64,000 nt of DNA from Bacteroidetes bacterium HGW-Bacteroidetes-3. Its GTDB lineage: Bacteria; Bacteroidota; Bacteroidia; Flavobacteriales; Flavobacteriaceae. The notes beneath the pieces were generated by a model that made no database searches, had not been told where the DNA came from, and saw only the letters and a list, made by a program, of their open reading frames with translations. Shown piece by piece: positions 46,423-56,331 of the stretch (within the stretch, counting starts at the first letter, position 1; every line of letters begins with the position of its first letter). Made by a program: the position numbers and the translations under genes. The stretch covers positions 1 through 64,000 of the forward strand of contig PHDE01000002.1 in NCBI GenBank assembly GCA_002842505.1, given 5' to 3'.

Positions 46423-47799
46423 ATGGCACAAAAACCAAGCATACCAAAAGGAACACGCGATTTTTCGCCTTCCGAAGTGGCTAAAAGAAACTATATATTT
46501 TCAACCATAAAACAAGTTTTTGAAACCTACGGATTTCAGCCTATAGAAACGCCAAGTTTTGAAAATTCTGAAACCTTAATGGGAAAATATGGGGAAGAAG
46601 GCGATAGGTTGATTTTTAAAATATTGAATTCGGGAGATTATTTAAACAAGGTTGATGAGACTTTGCTTCAAACCAAAGACAGTTTAGAAATTACCTCAAA
46701 AATCTCAGAAAAAGCCTTGCGTTACGACTTAACAGTGCCTTTTGCGCGTTATGTGGTTCAGCACCAAAATGAAATTGAATTTCCTTTTAAACGCTACCAA
46801 ATGCAGCCTGTTTGGCGCGCTGATCGTCCGCAAAAAGGGCGTTTTAGGGAATTTTACCAATGCGATGCCGATGTGGTTGGAAGCAAAAGTTTGTGGCAGG
46901 AAATTGAATTTGTGCAATTGTACGATGCTGTTTTCAGCAAGTTAAATTTAACAGGAACCACCATTAAATTAAACAACCGTAAAATATTGGCGGGTTTTGC
47001 TGAAATTATTGGGGCTCAAGATAAATTAATCGATTTTACGGTGGCGCTCGATAAATTGGATAAAATTGGTGCCGATGGCGTTGCCAAAGAAATGACGGAA
47101 AAAGGCATTTCTGAACAAGCCATTGAAAAAGTAAAACCTTTATTCAACTTTAAAGGAAGCAATCAAGATAAATTAAATCAGTTGCAGGTTTTATTAACCG
47201 AATCAAAAGAAGGCACCAATGGCGTGGAAGATTTGCGTTTTGTGGTTGATAATGTTGAAAAATTCGGACTGGAGTCGGCTAATTTGGTGATTGATGTTAC
47301 CTTGGCGCGCGGATTGAATTATTACACCGGCGCCATTTATGAAGTTTCGGCTCCTGAAGGCGTAAATATGGGATCTATTGGCGGAGGCGGAAGATATGAT
47401 GATTTAACTGGAATTTTCGGTTTAAATGATATGAGCGGCGTTGGTATTTCTTTCGGATTAGATAGAATTTATTTGGTATTGGAAGAATTAAATTTATTCA
47501 ATACTTTGGAGCTTCCGAAACCAAAAGTGTTGTTTGTTAATTTTGGTGATGAAGAAGCTGCTTTTTGTATGAAAGCTTTGGTAGCACTAAGAAGAAACAA
47601 TATAAAATCGGAATTGTATCCAGACAGCGCTAAATTGAAAAAGCAAATGAATTATGCCAATAAAAGAGAAATTCCTTTCGTTGTCATGGTTGGATCTTCA
47701 GAAATAGAAAACAATACGTACACTTTAAAAAATATGCAAAGCGGAGAACAGCAAGTTTGCAGTTTAAAAGAATTAATTAGAATCACCGCCCAACTTTAA
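46423..47799 (+). CDS. hisS: Histidine--tRNA ligase
   Basis: KPSIPKGTRDFSPSE, RYDLTVPFARYV, GSIGGGGRYDDLTG. Confidence 0.96.
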   Translation: MAQKPSIPKGTRDFSPSEVAKRNYIFSTIKQVFETYGFQPIETPSFENSETLMGKYGEEGDRLIFKILNSGDYLNKVDETLLQTKDSLEITSKISEKALRYDLTVPFARYVVQHQNEIEFPFKRYQMQPVWRADRPQKGRFREFYQCDADVVGSKSLWQEIEFVQLYDAVFSKLNLTGTTIKLNNRKILAGFAEIIGAQDKLIDFTVALDKLDKIGADGVAKEMTEKGISEQAIEKVKPLFNFKGSNQDKLNQLQVLLTESKEGTNGVEDLRFVVDNVEKFGLESANLVIDVTLARGLNYYTGAIYEVSAPEGVNMGSIGGGGRYDDLTGIFGLNDMSGVGISFGLDRIYLVLEELNLFNTLELPKPKVLFVNFGDEEAAFCMKALVALRRNNIKSELYPDSAKLKKQMNYANKREIPFVVMVGSSEIENNTYTLKNMQSGEQQVCSLKELIRITAQL

Positions 47800-47855
47800 A
47801 ATAATTTGTAAATTTGCCCTTCAATGAACAAAAAATGTTTGAAGGTAAAAACATA

Positions 47856-48530
47856 ATGACAAATAGAATAGATGAAATGGGAGATGATCACGTAGGATCA
47901 TCTGCTAAAACGCCTTTGAGAGCTGATGCTTTTGATATTTCAGACCAGGAAAAAATAGCGCGCATTCAAGAAAGCGTAAAAGATATTTTGATTACTTTAG
48001 GGATGGATTTGGAAGACGACAGTTTAAAGGGAACTCCAAAAAGAGTGGCGAAAGCATTTGTAAATGAAATTTTTGGCGGATTAAATCCGGCAAACAAACC
48101 AAAATTATCGACTTTCGACAATAATTATAAATACGGTGAAATGTTGGTGGAAAAAAACATTGTTGTTTATTCCACTTGCGAACATCATTTATTGCCAATA
48201 GTTGGCAGAGCGCATGTAGCTTACATTTCTAACGGAAATGTTATAGGTTTGTCCAAAATGAATCGTATTGTGGATTATTTTGCAAAACGGCCACAAGTTC
48301 AGGAGCGTTTGACCATGCAAGTAGTTCAATCTTTACAAGAAGCATTGGGAACCGAAGACGTGGCTTGTGTGATTGATGCCAAACATTTGTGCGTAAATTC
48401 ACGTGGCGTTCGCGATATTGACAGCAGTACCGTAACATCAGAGTTTGGCGGAAAATTCAAGGACGAAAATGTTCGTCGCGAATTTTTGGATTACATAAAA
48501 ATGGATACCGATTTTGAAGGAATCGAATAA
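47856..48530 (+). CDS. folE: GTP cyclohydrolase I
   Basis: GTPKRVAKAFVNEIFGGL, YSTCEHHLLPIVGRAHVAYI; ATG 47856 preferred over the upstream-extended start. Confidence 0.95.
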   Translation: MTNRIDEMGDDHVGSSAKTPLRADAFDISDQEKIARIQESVKDILITLGMDLEDDSLKGTPKRVAKAFVNEIFGGLNPANKPKLSTFDNNYKYGEMLVEKNIVVYSTCEHHLLPIVGRAHVAYISNGNVIGLSKMNRIVDYFAKRPQVQERLTMQVVQSLQEALGTEDVACVIDAKHLCVNSRGVRDIDSSTVTSEFGGKFKDENVRREFLDYIKMDTDFEGIE

Positions 48531-48556
48531 ATAATTTCAATCATATCAATAAAAAA

Positions 48557-48582
48557 AGCATCCAATTGGGTGCTTTTTTTTT
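48557..48582 (+). terminator. Terminator after folE (AGCATCC-AATT-GGGTGCT + T-run)
   Basis: Stem-loop + TTTTTTTTT. Confidence 0.85.
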
Positions 48583-48717
48583 GACGCTAAACATTTTTTT
48601 GATTTTAAAAAATGGATTGGCAAAAATGGCAACAGTTTATGGCCTAAATATATTTATGAACAAGTTTATTGTCATAACTTTGTTTTACTATTTCAAAAAT
48701 TAATAAAATTTAAGAAT

Positions 48718-49281
48718 ATGGATTTTAAAGTTGGAGACAAAATTGCTGTTATTGATGATGTTATAAGGGGAAAAGTTATTGGCGTTCATCCGAATAAAAT
48801 TATAGTTGAAGACAAGGACGGATTTTCTTATGAATACGAGCCGAAAGAATTGGTCATTATCAGAGAAAGCCAAAAAGAGCTCTCAAAATTCAGTGATATT
48901 GACAATGATTATCTATCCGAAAAAATTAATGAAACTTCTTCGAAGAAAAATGCGCCAAAATTTAAAACCAACTTAAAGCCAGATAAGTTGCCGCCCATGG
49001 AAGTTGATTTACACATCAATCAGTTAACGGCTTCAACAAAAGGAATGGACAATTATGATATGCTTACGCTTCAATTGGAAACCGCCAAACATAAATTGGA
49101 ATTTGCCATTAAAAACAGGATTCCGAAGATTGTGTTTATTCATGGAAAAGGTGCCGGAGTCCTAAAAATAGAATTGGAATATTTGTTTAAAAAATACAAT
49201 GTATATTGGAATGATGCCTCCTTTCAAAAATATGGCTTGGGCGCCACAGAAGTCAGCATCTATCAAAATCCCAAAAATTAG
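48718..49281 (+). CDS. Smr-domain protein (MutS2-like C-terminal domain, stand-alone)
   Basis: MEVDLHINQL..NRIPKIVFIHGKGAGVLKIELEYLFKKY. Confidence 0.88.
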   Translation: MDFKVGDKIAVIDDVIRGKVIGVHPNKIIVEDKDGFSYEYEPKELVIIRESQKELSKFSDIDNDYLSEKINETSSKKNAPKFKTNLKPDKLPPMEVDLHINQLTASTKGMDNYDMLTLQLETAKHKLEFAIKNRIPKIVFIHGKGAGVLKIELEYLFKKYNVYWNDASFQKYGLGATEVSIYQNPKN

Positions 49282-49763
49282 TTTTTGACAGAAAATATTC
49301 CAAAATCAAAATTTTCAAAGAAAATTCGATCTTTGCCGTCATTAAACGATAATTTTGAAATGGTAATTTCGTGTTTATAGCCGGTTACTACACTATTGGC
49401 CAAAACTTCCGAAGTTATAATATTTACAGTTCCGCCATCGGCTACAAGTTCTTTTATAATTTTAGGCTCCAAAGGCGGAATCGCTTGGCAAAAATAAGTT
49501 GCTCCAATTCCCTTGTCAAAAATACGATAGGTTCCGGTAACAGTAGCTGAAAAAGGAAGAGACTGTGTTTTTTCCACAGTTCCAATGGCTATTTTTGGAA
49601 GTGTTAAAACCAAAACTTCGGTACTGTTAGTGCTTGTAATATATAAAACAAATTCCCCGCAACTATTCACTTTTTCGTTAAATATAAAGGAAGGAACACT
49701 AAAATCGCCATCGCTGCAAGCATTTAAGGTTAACGCTAAAAAGAGTATCAAAAGTTTTTTCAT
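49278..49763 (-). CDS. Hypothetical lipoprotein
   Basis: LFLALTLNACSDG lipobox. Confidence 0.75.
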   Translation of the reverse strand: MKKLLILFLALTLNACSDGDFSVPSFIFNEKVNSCGEFVLYITSTNSTEVLVLTLPKIAIGTVEKTQSLPFSATVTGTYRIFDKGIGATYFCQAIPPLEPKIIKELVADGGTVNIITSEVLANSVVTGYKHEITISKLSFNDGKDRIFFENFDFGIFSVKN

Positions 49764-49861
49764 CTGTTTAAATTTTATTTTTTGGCGGTAATCCCGAAAA
49801 TTCGGGACTGTTCGCCATTAATCATTCCTTCGTGTATCAAAATTTGTTATGCTCGTTTCAT
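49764..49861 (-). repeat. ATGAAA-bounded element copy F (abuts start codon of the lipoprotein)
   Basis: Reverse complement ATGAAACGAGCATAACAAATTTTGATACACGAAGGAATGATTAATGGCGAACAGTCCCGAATTTTCGGGATTACC..AAATTTAAACAG. Confidence 0.92.
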
Positions 49862-49945
49862 AAGGTATAATTTCAACGCAAAAATAATAGTTTTAGGCAA
49901 GTTAACGTTAATTGAAACCAACTATTTTAATTACTTTTGCTTTTA

Positions 49946-51082
49946 ATGAAAACGATATACTTAGATAACGCTGCCACCACACCAATATTACCGGAAGTAA
50001 TTGTCGCAGTTTCAAATGCTATGGCCAATGTTTACGGGAATCCGTCGTCAATTCATCACATTGGGCGAAAGGCGAAATCTTTGGTTGAAACGGCCCGTAA
50101 AAATATTGCGAAACATTTTAATGCTTCTGCCCAGGAAATTGTTTTTACTGCCGGCGGAAGTGAAGCCGACAATTTAATACTAAGAAATGCCGTTACCAAT
50201 TTAGGCGTTACCACCATTATTTCATCCAAAATTGAGCATCATGCGGTTTTGCATACAATAGAAAACCTCCAAAAGGATTTCGAAATTGTTGTAAAATATG
50301 TTGATTTAGATGAAGCCGGCAACGTAAATTTTTTACATTTAGAACAGCTGCTGCAAGAATCTGATGAGAAAAAATTGGTGAGTTTGATGCATGTAAATAA
50401 TGAAATTGGCAATATCCTAAACCTAAAAAAAGTTTCGGAATTGTGTGTGGCCAACAATGCGTTGTTTCATTCTGATGCGGTGCAGGGCGTTGGACATTTT
50501 AAAATTGATGTAAAAGAAATTCCAATTGATTTTTTTGTGGCAAGCGCGCATAAATTTCACGGGCCGAAAGGGGTTGGATTTGCTTATATAAAAAGAGGAT
50601 TCGGGATTCATCCAATTTTGCACGGAGGCGAGCAGGAGCGAGGTGCCAGAGCCGGCACAGAAAATGTGCACAGCATTTTAGGAATGGAAAAAGCGTTGGA
50701 AATTGCTTGTTTGAATATGCTGAAAGAATCGGATTACATTCAAAAACTTAAAAATTATTTTATAAATGAATTGAAGCAAAATTTTAAGGGAATTGAATTT
50801 AACGGAATGTCGGAAAGCGAAACTGACAGCAGTTACACCATTTTAAACGTTCGTTTCCCAAAAGATTACGCGATGTTGCTTTTTAATTTAGATTTAAAAG
50901 GCATTGCAGTTTCGGGAGGAAGCGCTTGCCAAAGCGGAAGCAATCAAGGTTCGCATGTGTTGCATGAAATTTTATCTGAAAAAGAAGCCGCAAAAACTTC
51001 GGTACGATTTTCGTTCAGCAAATTCAACACGATTGAAGAGTTAGATGTTGTTATTCAAACTTTAATAAAACTGATAAATTAA
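49946..51082 (+). CDS. Cysteine desulfurase family protein
   Basis: IYLDNAATTPILPEV, SAHKFHGPKGVGFAYI, GGSACQSGS; ATG at 49946. Confidence 0.94.
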   Translation: MKTIYLDNAATTPILPEVIVAVSNAMANVYGNPSSIHHIGRKAKSLVETARKNIAKHFNASAQEIVFTAGGSEADNLILRNAVTNLGVTTIISSKIEHHAVLHTIENLQKDFEIVVKYVDLDEAGNVNFLHLEQLLQESDEKKLVSLMHVNNEIGNILNLKKVSELCVANNALFHSDAVQGVGHFKIDVKEIPIDFFVASAHKFHGPKGVGFAYIKRGFGIHPILHGGEQERGARAGTENVHSILGMEKALEIACLNMLKESDYIQKLKNYFINELKQNFKGIEFNGMSESETDSSYTILNVRFPKDYAMLLFNLDLKGIAVSGGSACQSGSNQGSHVLHEILSEKEAAKTSVRFSFSKFNTIEELDVVIQTLIKLIN

Positions 51083-52051
51083 ATGATCAATTATCCTATA
51101 AAATTTCATCCGATTTTAAAAGAAAAAATTTGGGGAGGAACTAAATTAGTCACCAAGCTCCATAAAAAATCGACCTTAAAAAATATTGGTGAAAGTTGGG
51201 AACTGTCAGATGTTGAAGATAATATTTCAGTGGTTTCAAACGGAATATTGAAAGGTAAAACCTTGCGTGAGTTGCTGGAAACCTATAAAAATGAGTTGAT
51301 TGGCGTAAATAATTATAGCCGTTTTGGAAACAATTTTCCCTTATTGATAAAATTTATTGATGCAAAAGAGGATTTGTCCGTTCAGGTACATCCAAATGAT
51401 GAGATTGCCAAAAAATTGCACAATTCTTTTGGAAAAACAGAAATGTGGTACATAATGCAAGCTGATGCCGGTTCAAAACTTATTGTGGGTTTTAGTAAAG
51501 AAATTACGCCCGACCAATATTTAAATTATGTGTCCGAAAATAAAATAGCTTCAATTTTAAACTATGAAAATGTAAAAGCAGGCGATGCCTTTTTTATTGA
51601 GCCTGGAACGGTTCATACCATTGGCGCAGGTATTTTGCTGGCTGAAATTCAACAAACTTCCGATATTACCTATAGAATTTTTGATTGGGATAGGGTAGAT
51701 GATAAAGGAAATCCGAGAGAATTACATACAGATTTGGCTATGGAAGCCATCAATTTTAAGGATAAAATCAGGGCAAAACACCAATATTCCACCTATATAA
51801 ATTCATTAAATACAATCGTAAAATGCGAGTATTTTATAACTAATTTTATTCATGTGGTTGGAGAAAAGGAATTGGATTATGTTGAATCAGACTCTTTTGT
51901 AATTTTTATGTGTGTTCAGGGAAATGCGACAATTATAATGGGTGAATTTTTTGAAAACCTAAACTTTGGTGAAATAGTGTTAATTCCTGCAACTGCCGAA
52001 AAAGTGGTTATAGCCTCAAAAAATTGTAAATTGTTGGAAGTAACGGTTTAA
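51083..52051 (+). CDS. manA: Mannose-6-phosphate isomerase, class I
   Basis: LSVQVHPNDEIAKKLH..GKTEMWYIM, FIEPGTVHTIGAGILLAEIQQTSDITYRIFDW. Confidence 0.92.
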   Translation: MINYPIKFHPILKEKIWGGTKLVTKLHKKSTLKNIGESWELSDVEDNISVVSNGILKGKTLRELLETYKNELIGVNNYSRFGNNFPLLIKFIDAKEDLSVQVHPNDEIAKKLHNSFGKTEMWYIMQADAGSKLIVGFSKEITPDQYLNYVSENKIASILNYENVKAGDAFFIEPGTVHTIGAGILLAEIQQTSDITYRIFDWDRVDDKGNPRELHTDLAMEAINFKDKIRAKHQYSTYINSLNTIVKCEYFITNFIHVVGEKELDYVESDSFVIFMCVQGNATIIMGEFFENLNFGEIVLIPATAEKVVIASKNCKLLEVTV

Positions 52052-53049
52052 ATGACATTCACTTCAATTTCAAGCGCAATCTTGAAAATTTTCATCACTT
52101 TTTGCTGAATTTTTTGCGCCAAACCATAAATATCTTTCCCGCTGGCGTTGTTATAATTCACCAAAACCAATGCTTGCTTTTCGTGTACGCCCGCATCTCC
52201 AAAACGTTTTCCTTTAAAGCCGCATTGTTCAATCAACCAACCGGCAGGAATTTTAATTTCATTTTCAGAAATCACATAATGCGGAATTTCGGGATATTTT
52301 TTGGTTAATTCTTTAAATAAATTTGAAGTAATTACCGGGTTTTTAAAAAAGCTGCCGCTGTTGCCAATTTTTTTTGGATCAGGAAGTTTGCTTTGTCTGA
52401 TGGCAATTACAGCATCAGCAATTTCTTTGATGGTAGGATTTTCTTTATTGAGCAATAAATCTTTAATGGCTCCGTACGAAATATTGATTTTATGATTTTT
52501 TTTGGTAAGTTTAAAGGTAACATTCGTAATAATGTACTTTCCTTTTAACTCATTTTTAAAAACAGAATTTCGATAGCCAAAATTGCAATCGGCATTCGTG
52601 AAAATTTTTGTTTTGCCCGTATCAATGTCAATCGCTTCCAATTGCTTAAAAACATCCTTAATTTCAACGCCATAAGCACCAATATTTTGAATAGGGGATG
52701 TACCGACATTTCCAGGAATTAAAGCCAAATTTTCCAATCCTCCATAGTTTTGTGAAACGCACCAAAGCACCAATTCATGCCAATTTTCACCGGCTTCGGC
52801 AGTTATTAAAACGGTATCAGCATCAAAATCATTTACAATAATTCCTTTTGTGTTTAAATGGATTACCAATTTTTCCACATCGTTAATAAGCAAAATATTG
52901 CTTCCGCCGCCCAACAAAAAAATATCCTTTTCTGAAGCGATGATTTCTTTTAAATCTTTATTGGAATTCACCAAAACAAAACGTTTGGCATTTGCTTGAA
53001 TGCCAAACGTGTTATAAGGTTTTAAGGATATGTTTTGTTGAATTTCCAA
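52048..53049 (-). CDS. murB: UDP-N-acetylmuramate dehydrogenase
   Basis: NTFGIQANAK, LGGGSNIL, IPGNVGTSPIQNIGAYGVE, NSGSFFKNPV. Confidence 0.95.
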   Translation of the reverse strand: MEIQQNISLKPYNTFGIQANAKRFVLVNSNKDLKEIIASEKDIFLLGGGSNILLINDVEKLVIHLNTKGIIVNDFDADTVLITAEAGENWHELVLWCVSQNYGGLENLALIPGNVGTSPIQNIGAYGVEIKDVFKQLEAIDIDTGKTKIFTNADCNFGYRNSVFKNELKGKYIITNVTFKLTKKNHKINISYGAIKDLLLNKENPTIKEIADAVIAIRQSKLPDPKKIGNSGSFFKNPVITSNLFKELTKKYPEIPHYVISENEIKIPAGWLIEQCGFKGKRFGDAGVHEKQALVLVNYNNASGKDIYGLAQKIQQKVMKIFKIALEIEVNVI

Positions 53050-54243
53050 CTATTTATTGTTGTATTTTTTAATGGCTGCTTTCAATATTTCCACAGAACG
53101 AACAAGATCTTCTTTTTTGAGCACATAAGCAATCCGAACTTGCTTTGTGCCAATTCCTTTGGTTGAATAAAATCCGGCTGCAGGCGCCACCATCACAGTT
53201 TGGTTGTTTAGGTTAAAATCTTCCAACAGCCATTGCGCAAATTTGTCGGCATCATCCACAGGAAGTTCCGCAACGCAATAAAAAGCGCCTTTTGGTTTGG
53301 CAACTTTAACGCCTTCAATTTTTGTTAACTCAGCAATTAAAATATCTCTTCTTGCTTTATATTCAACAATAACTTCATCAAAATAAGATTGTGGCGTTTC
53401 CAAAGCAGCTTCACTTGCAATTTGCGCAAATGTTGGCGGACTTAAGCGTGCCTGTGCAAATTTTAAAACGGTACTGATGATTTCCTTGTTTTTAGATACC
53501 AAACAGCCGATTCGTGCGCCACACATACTATAACGTTTTGATACAGAGTCAATAACAATTGCATGATTGTCCAATCCAAATCCGCTTAAAACCGAATGAT
53601 GCACTTCATTGTCGTAAACAAATTCCCTGTAAACCTCATCGGAAATTAAAAATAAATCGTGTTTTTTTACAATTTCAGCCAGTTTTTGAATTTCATCTTT
53701 GGAATATAAATAACCGGTCGGATTGTTGGGATTGCAAATTAAAATGGCTTTGGTTTTTGAAGAAATCAATTTTTCAAATTCCTCCATTGGAGGCAAGGCA
53801 AAATTATCTTCAATTTTTGAAATTACAGGAACTATAGTCACGCCAGACGCTGTTGAAAAACCCAGGTAATTTGCATAAAATGGTTCAGGAATAATAATTT
53901 CATCACCCGGATCGGCAATGCTTCCCATAGTGAACAATAAGGCCTCAGAACCACCAGTGGTAACAATAATTTCATCAGAAGTTACGGGGATATTCCTTTT
54001 TGTATAATAGTTTGCAATCTTTTGTCGATATGCCTCAGAACCTTCAGAACGGCTGTATTCAAGCACTTTAACAGTATTGTTTTTTACGGCTTCAAGGGCA
54101 ACTTCTGGGGTTTTTATATCTGGCTGGCCAATGTTTAAATGAAAAACTTCAATTCCTCTTTTTTTGGCATCTTCAGCATAAGGAACCAATTTTCTGATGG
54201 GTGATTCAGGCATATTTACGCCTTTGGTAGATATTTTTGGCAT
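53050..54243 (-). CDS. Pyridoxal phosphate-dependent aminotransferase (class I/II)
   Basis: HLNIGQPDIKTP, NPNNPTGYLYS, SVSKRYSMCGARIGCLV. Confidence 0.93.
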   Translation of the reverse strand: MPKISTKGVNMPESPIRKLVPYAEDAKKRGIEVFHLNIGQPDIKTPEVALEAVKNNTVKVLEYSRSEGSEAYRQKIANYYTKRNIPVTSDEIIVTTGGSEALLFTMGSIADPGDEIIIPEPFYANYLGFSTASGVTIVPVISKIEDNFALPPMEEFEKLISSKTKAILICNPNNPTGYLYSKDEIQKLAEIVKKHDLFLISDEVYREFVYDNEVHHSVLSGFGLDNHAIVIDSVSKRYSMCGARIGCLVSKNKEIISTVLKFAQARLSPPTFAQIASEAALETPQSYFDEVIVEYKARRDILIAELTKIEGVKVAKPKGAFYCVAELPVDDADKFAQWLLEDFNLNNQTVMVAPAAGFYSTKGIGTKQVRIAYVLKKEDLVRSVEILKAAIKKYNNK

Positions 54244-54397
54244 TGTTTATTTTAAATAATATTTGAAACACAAAATTGCGAAATTAAATTTAAAATTCTC
54301 AGCTTTTATAGTGATTTGTTGAGATTAAAATTTTCATAAAAGTTATGTTATAATTTGGCGTTTTTGTAACTTAACAAAAATTTAATGGGAAAATATT

Positions 54398-55741
54398 TTG
54401 AATTCTTTTTTTAAAACTGTTATCTTTTCGGTTATTCTCTTGTTTGTCTGGACAAAAGCCTTTTCTCAAGGGAGTTTTCAGTTTGGCAATGCTTCGGAAA
54501 GGCAATCTATTTCTTTTAAGTTGTTAAATAATTTAATTGTATTTCCCATTGAAGTTAACGGCCGGCCGTTGAATTTTATATTAGATTCTGGCGTTGGCGC
54601 AACGCTGTTATTCAATTTAAACAGCAAAGATTCTGTACTGTTACACAATATGGCAAAAATCAAATTGCAGGGATTGGGAAGTGAAGAATCTGTGGAAGCC
54701 ATATTATCAAAAGGCAACCTATTTACTTTTGGAAATATTAGGGGTTTTAACCAAAGTTTATATTTGATAATGGACGATAGTTTTGATTTGTCCTCGAGGC
54801 TTGGGATTACCGTTCATGGAATTATTGGCTATGAAATTTTAAAGGATTTTGTTGTTGATATCAATTATGGCACAAAACGGATCAACTTTTACAATCCGGA
54901 TAATTACAGACATAAAGTTTGTAAAAAATGTGAAACTTATGATTTAGAGTTATTTAAGCTGAAACCTTATGTAAATGTTGGCGTAAAAATAGACTCGGGC
55001 TCAACTGAAATTATTCCGGTTAAACTGTTAATCGATTCCGGCGGAAGTGACGCTTTGTGGCTGTTTGAAAATAGCCATCCTAACATTTTGGCTCCAAAAA
55101 AATATTTTAATGATTTTTTGGGAGAAGGTTTAAGTGGTTCAGTTCATGGAAAAAGAACATTTATTAATTCTTTGGTGATTGGTAAGTTCGAATTTAAAAA
55201 CCCAACAGTTTCATTTCCTGATGAGTCATCAATTTCCTATGCGCGACAATTTGAAGAAAGAAATGGCAGTTTGGGTGCCTCGGTTTTAAAACGTTTTAAT
55301 GTTATTTTTGATTATAAGAACAAAAAAATCACTTTAAAAAAAGGAAGCTATTTTAAAGAGCCTTTCAGGTATAATATGAGTGGCATTGAGCTTGTTTATA
55401 ACGGAAAACAATTAATAAGAGAACAAAATTTTACTTCAAGTAGGTTAACAGACGTGAAAACCGATGATAAAAATACCGTAATATTGGATTATAATTATAA
55501 ATATACCTTTAAACCTTCCTACAAAATTCATCATTTACGTGCAGATTCTCCAGCATACAATGCCGGATTATTGGAAGGAGACATCGTAATTAAAATCAAT
55601 GGAAAGTTTACGTATGAATTGCCATTGGATGAAATTATCGGAAAATTTTTTCAGAAGGAAAACAGCAAAATTTCATTGGTTGTTGAAAGAAACGGAAAAG
55701 ATTATGAATACCATTTCTATTTAAAAGATATGCTGAAATAA
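54398..55741 (+). CDS. Retropepsin-like aspartyl protease with C-terminal PDZ domain
   Basis: NFILDSGVGATLLF, LLIDSGGSDALWLF, ADSPAYNAGLLEGDIVIKINGKFTYEL. Confidence 0.88.
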   Translation: MNSFFKTVIFSVILLFVWTKAFSQGSFQFGNASERQSISFKLLNNLIVFPIEVNGRPLNFILDSGVGATLLFNLNSKDSVLLHNMAKIKLQGLGSEESVEAILSKGNLFTFGNIRGFNQSLYLIMDDSFDLSSRLGITVHGIIGYEILKDFVVDINYGTKRINFYNPDNYRHKVCKKCETYDLELFKLKPYVNVGVKIDSGSTEIIPVKLLIDSGGSDALWLFENSHPNILAPKKYFNDFLGEGLSGSVHGKRTFINSLVIGKFEFKNPTVSFPDESSISYARQFEERNGSLGASVLKRFNVIFDYKNKKITLKKGSYFKEPFRYNMSGIELVYNGKQLIREQNFTSSRLTDVKTDDKNTVILDYNYKYTFKPSYKIHHLRADSPAYNAGLLEGDIVIKINGKFTYELPLDEIIGKFFQKENSKISLVVERNGKDYEYHFYLKDMLK

Positions 55742-55775
55742 AAAAAAAGACCTTCATCATTGAAGGTCTTTTTAA
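55742..55775. terminator. Bidirectional terminator AAAGACCTTCA-TCA-TTGAAGGTCTTT
   Basis: Long stem with flanking A and T runs between convergent genes. Confidence 0.9.
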
Positions 55776-55796
55776 ATTCATTAAACTGTTTTTTTA

Positions 55797-56219
55797 TTAA
55801 TTAACGGGAGTTTCCGGTTTTAAAACAATTCCTTTAATCTGTAAAGTTTTAACGTTTTCATCTGCATTAGAATAAACAGTTACCGTTTTTGAAAAACCTC
55901 CAGGTCTATTGGTGTCATATTTAACTTCAATTTCGCCGCTTTGTCCTGGCATAATTGGTTCTGACGGTTTTTTTGGAACCGTGCATCCACAACTCGATTT
56001 AACATCGGAAATCACTAAAGGCGATTTTCCGGTATTTTTAAATTTGAAAGTGCGAACACCGTTTGCATTCAATTCAATTTTACCGTAATCGATAACATCA
56101 GTAACAAACTCAAATGCAGGTGCATTTGAATCTTTAGGTTTTTCAGTTACTTGTTTTTCTTGGGCATTCATGGTGAATGTTAAAAACCCTATAACAAACA
56201 TTGTGATAATTTTTCTCAT
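55797..56219 (-). CDS. DUF1573 domain protein
   Basis: SSCGCTVPKKPSEPIMPGQSGEIEVKYDTNRPGGFSKTVTV; paralogue of 28846-29298. Confidence 0.9.
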   Translation of the reverse strand: MRKIITMFVIGFLTFTMNAQEKQVTEKPKDSNAPAFEFVTDVIDYGKIELNANGVRTFKFKNTGKSPLVISDVKSSCGCTVPKKPSEPIMPGQSGEIEVKYDTNRPGGFSKTVTVYSNADENVKTLQIKGIVLKPETPVN

Positions 56220-56295
56220 AATTTTTATGTTTAAAAATGTAAAGTTAGTACTTTTTTTATGTTTTCAAAATATTTTATGATATGTCATATAATTG

Positions 56296-56303
56296 TACAT
56301 TTG
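56296..56303 (+). promoter_or_regulatory. Candidate -7 box TACATTTG upstream of valS
   Basis: TAnnTTTG 28 nt before the ATG. Confidence 0.55.
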
Positions 56304-56331
56304 CGAATTGTATTACAAATAATATACCAAA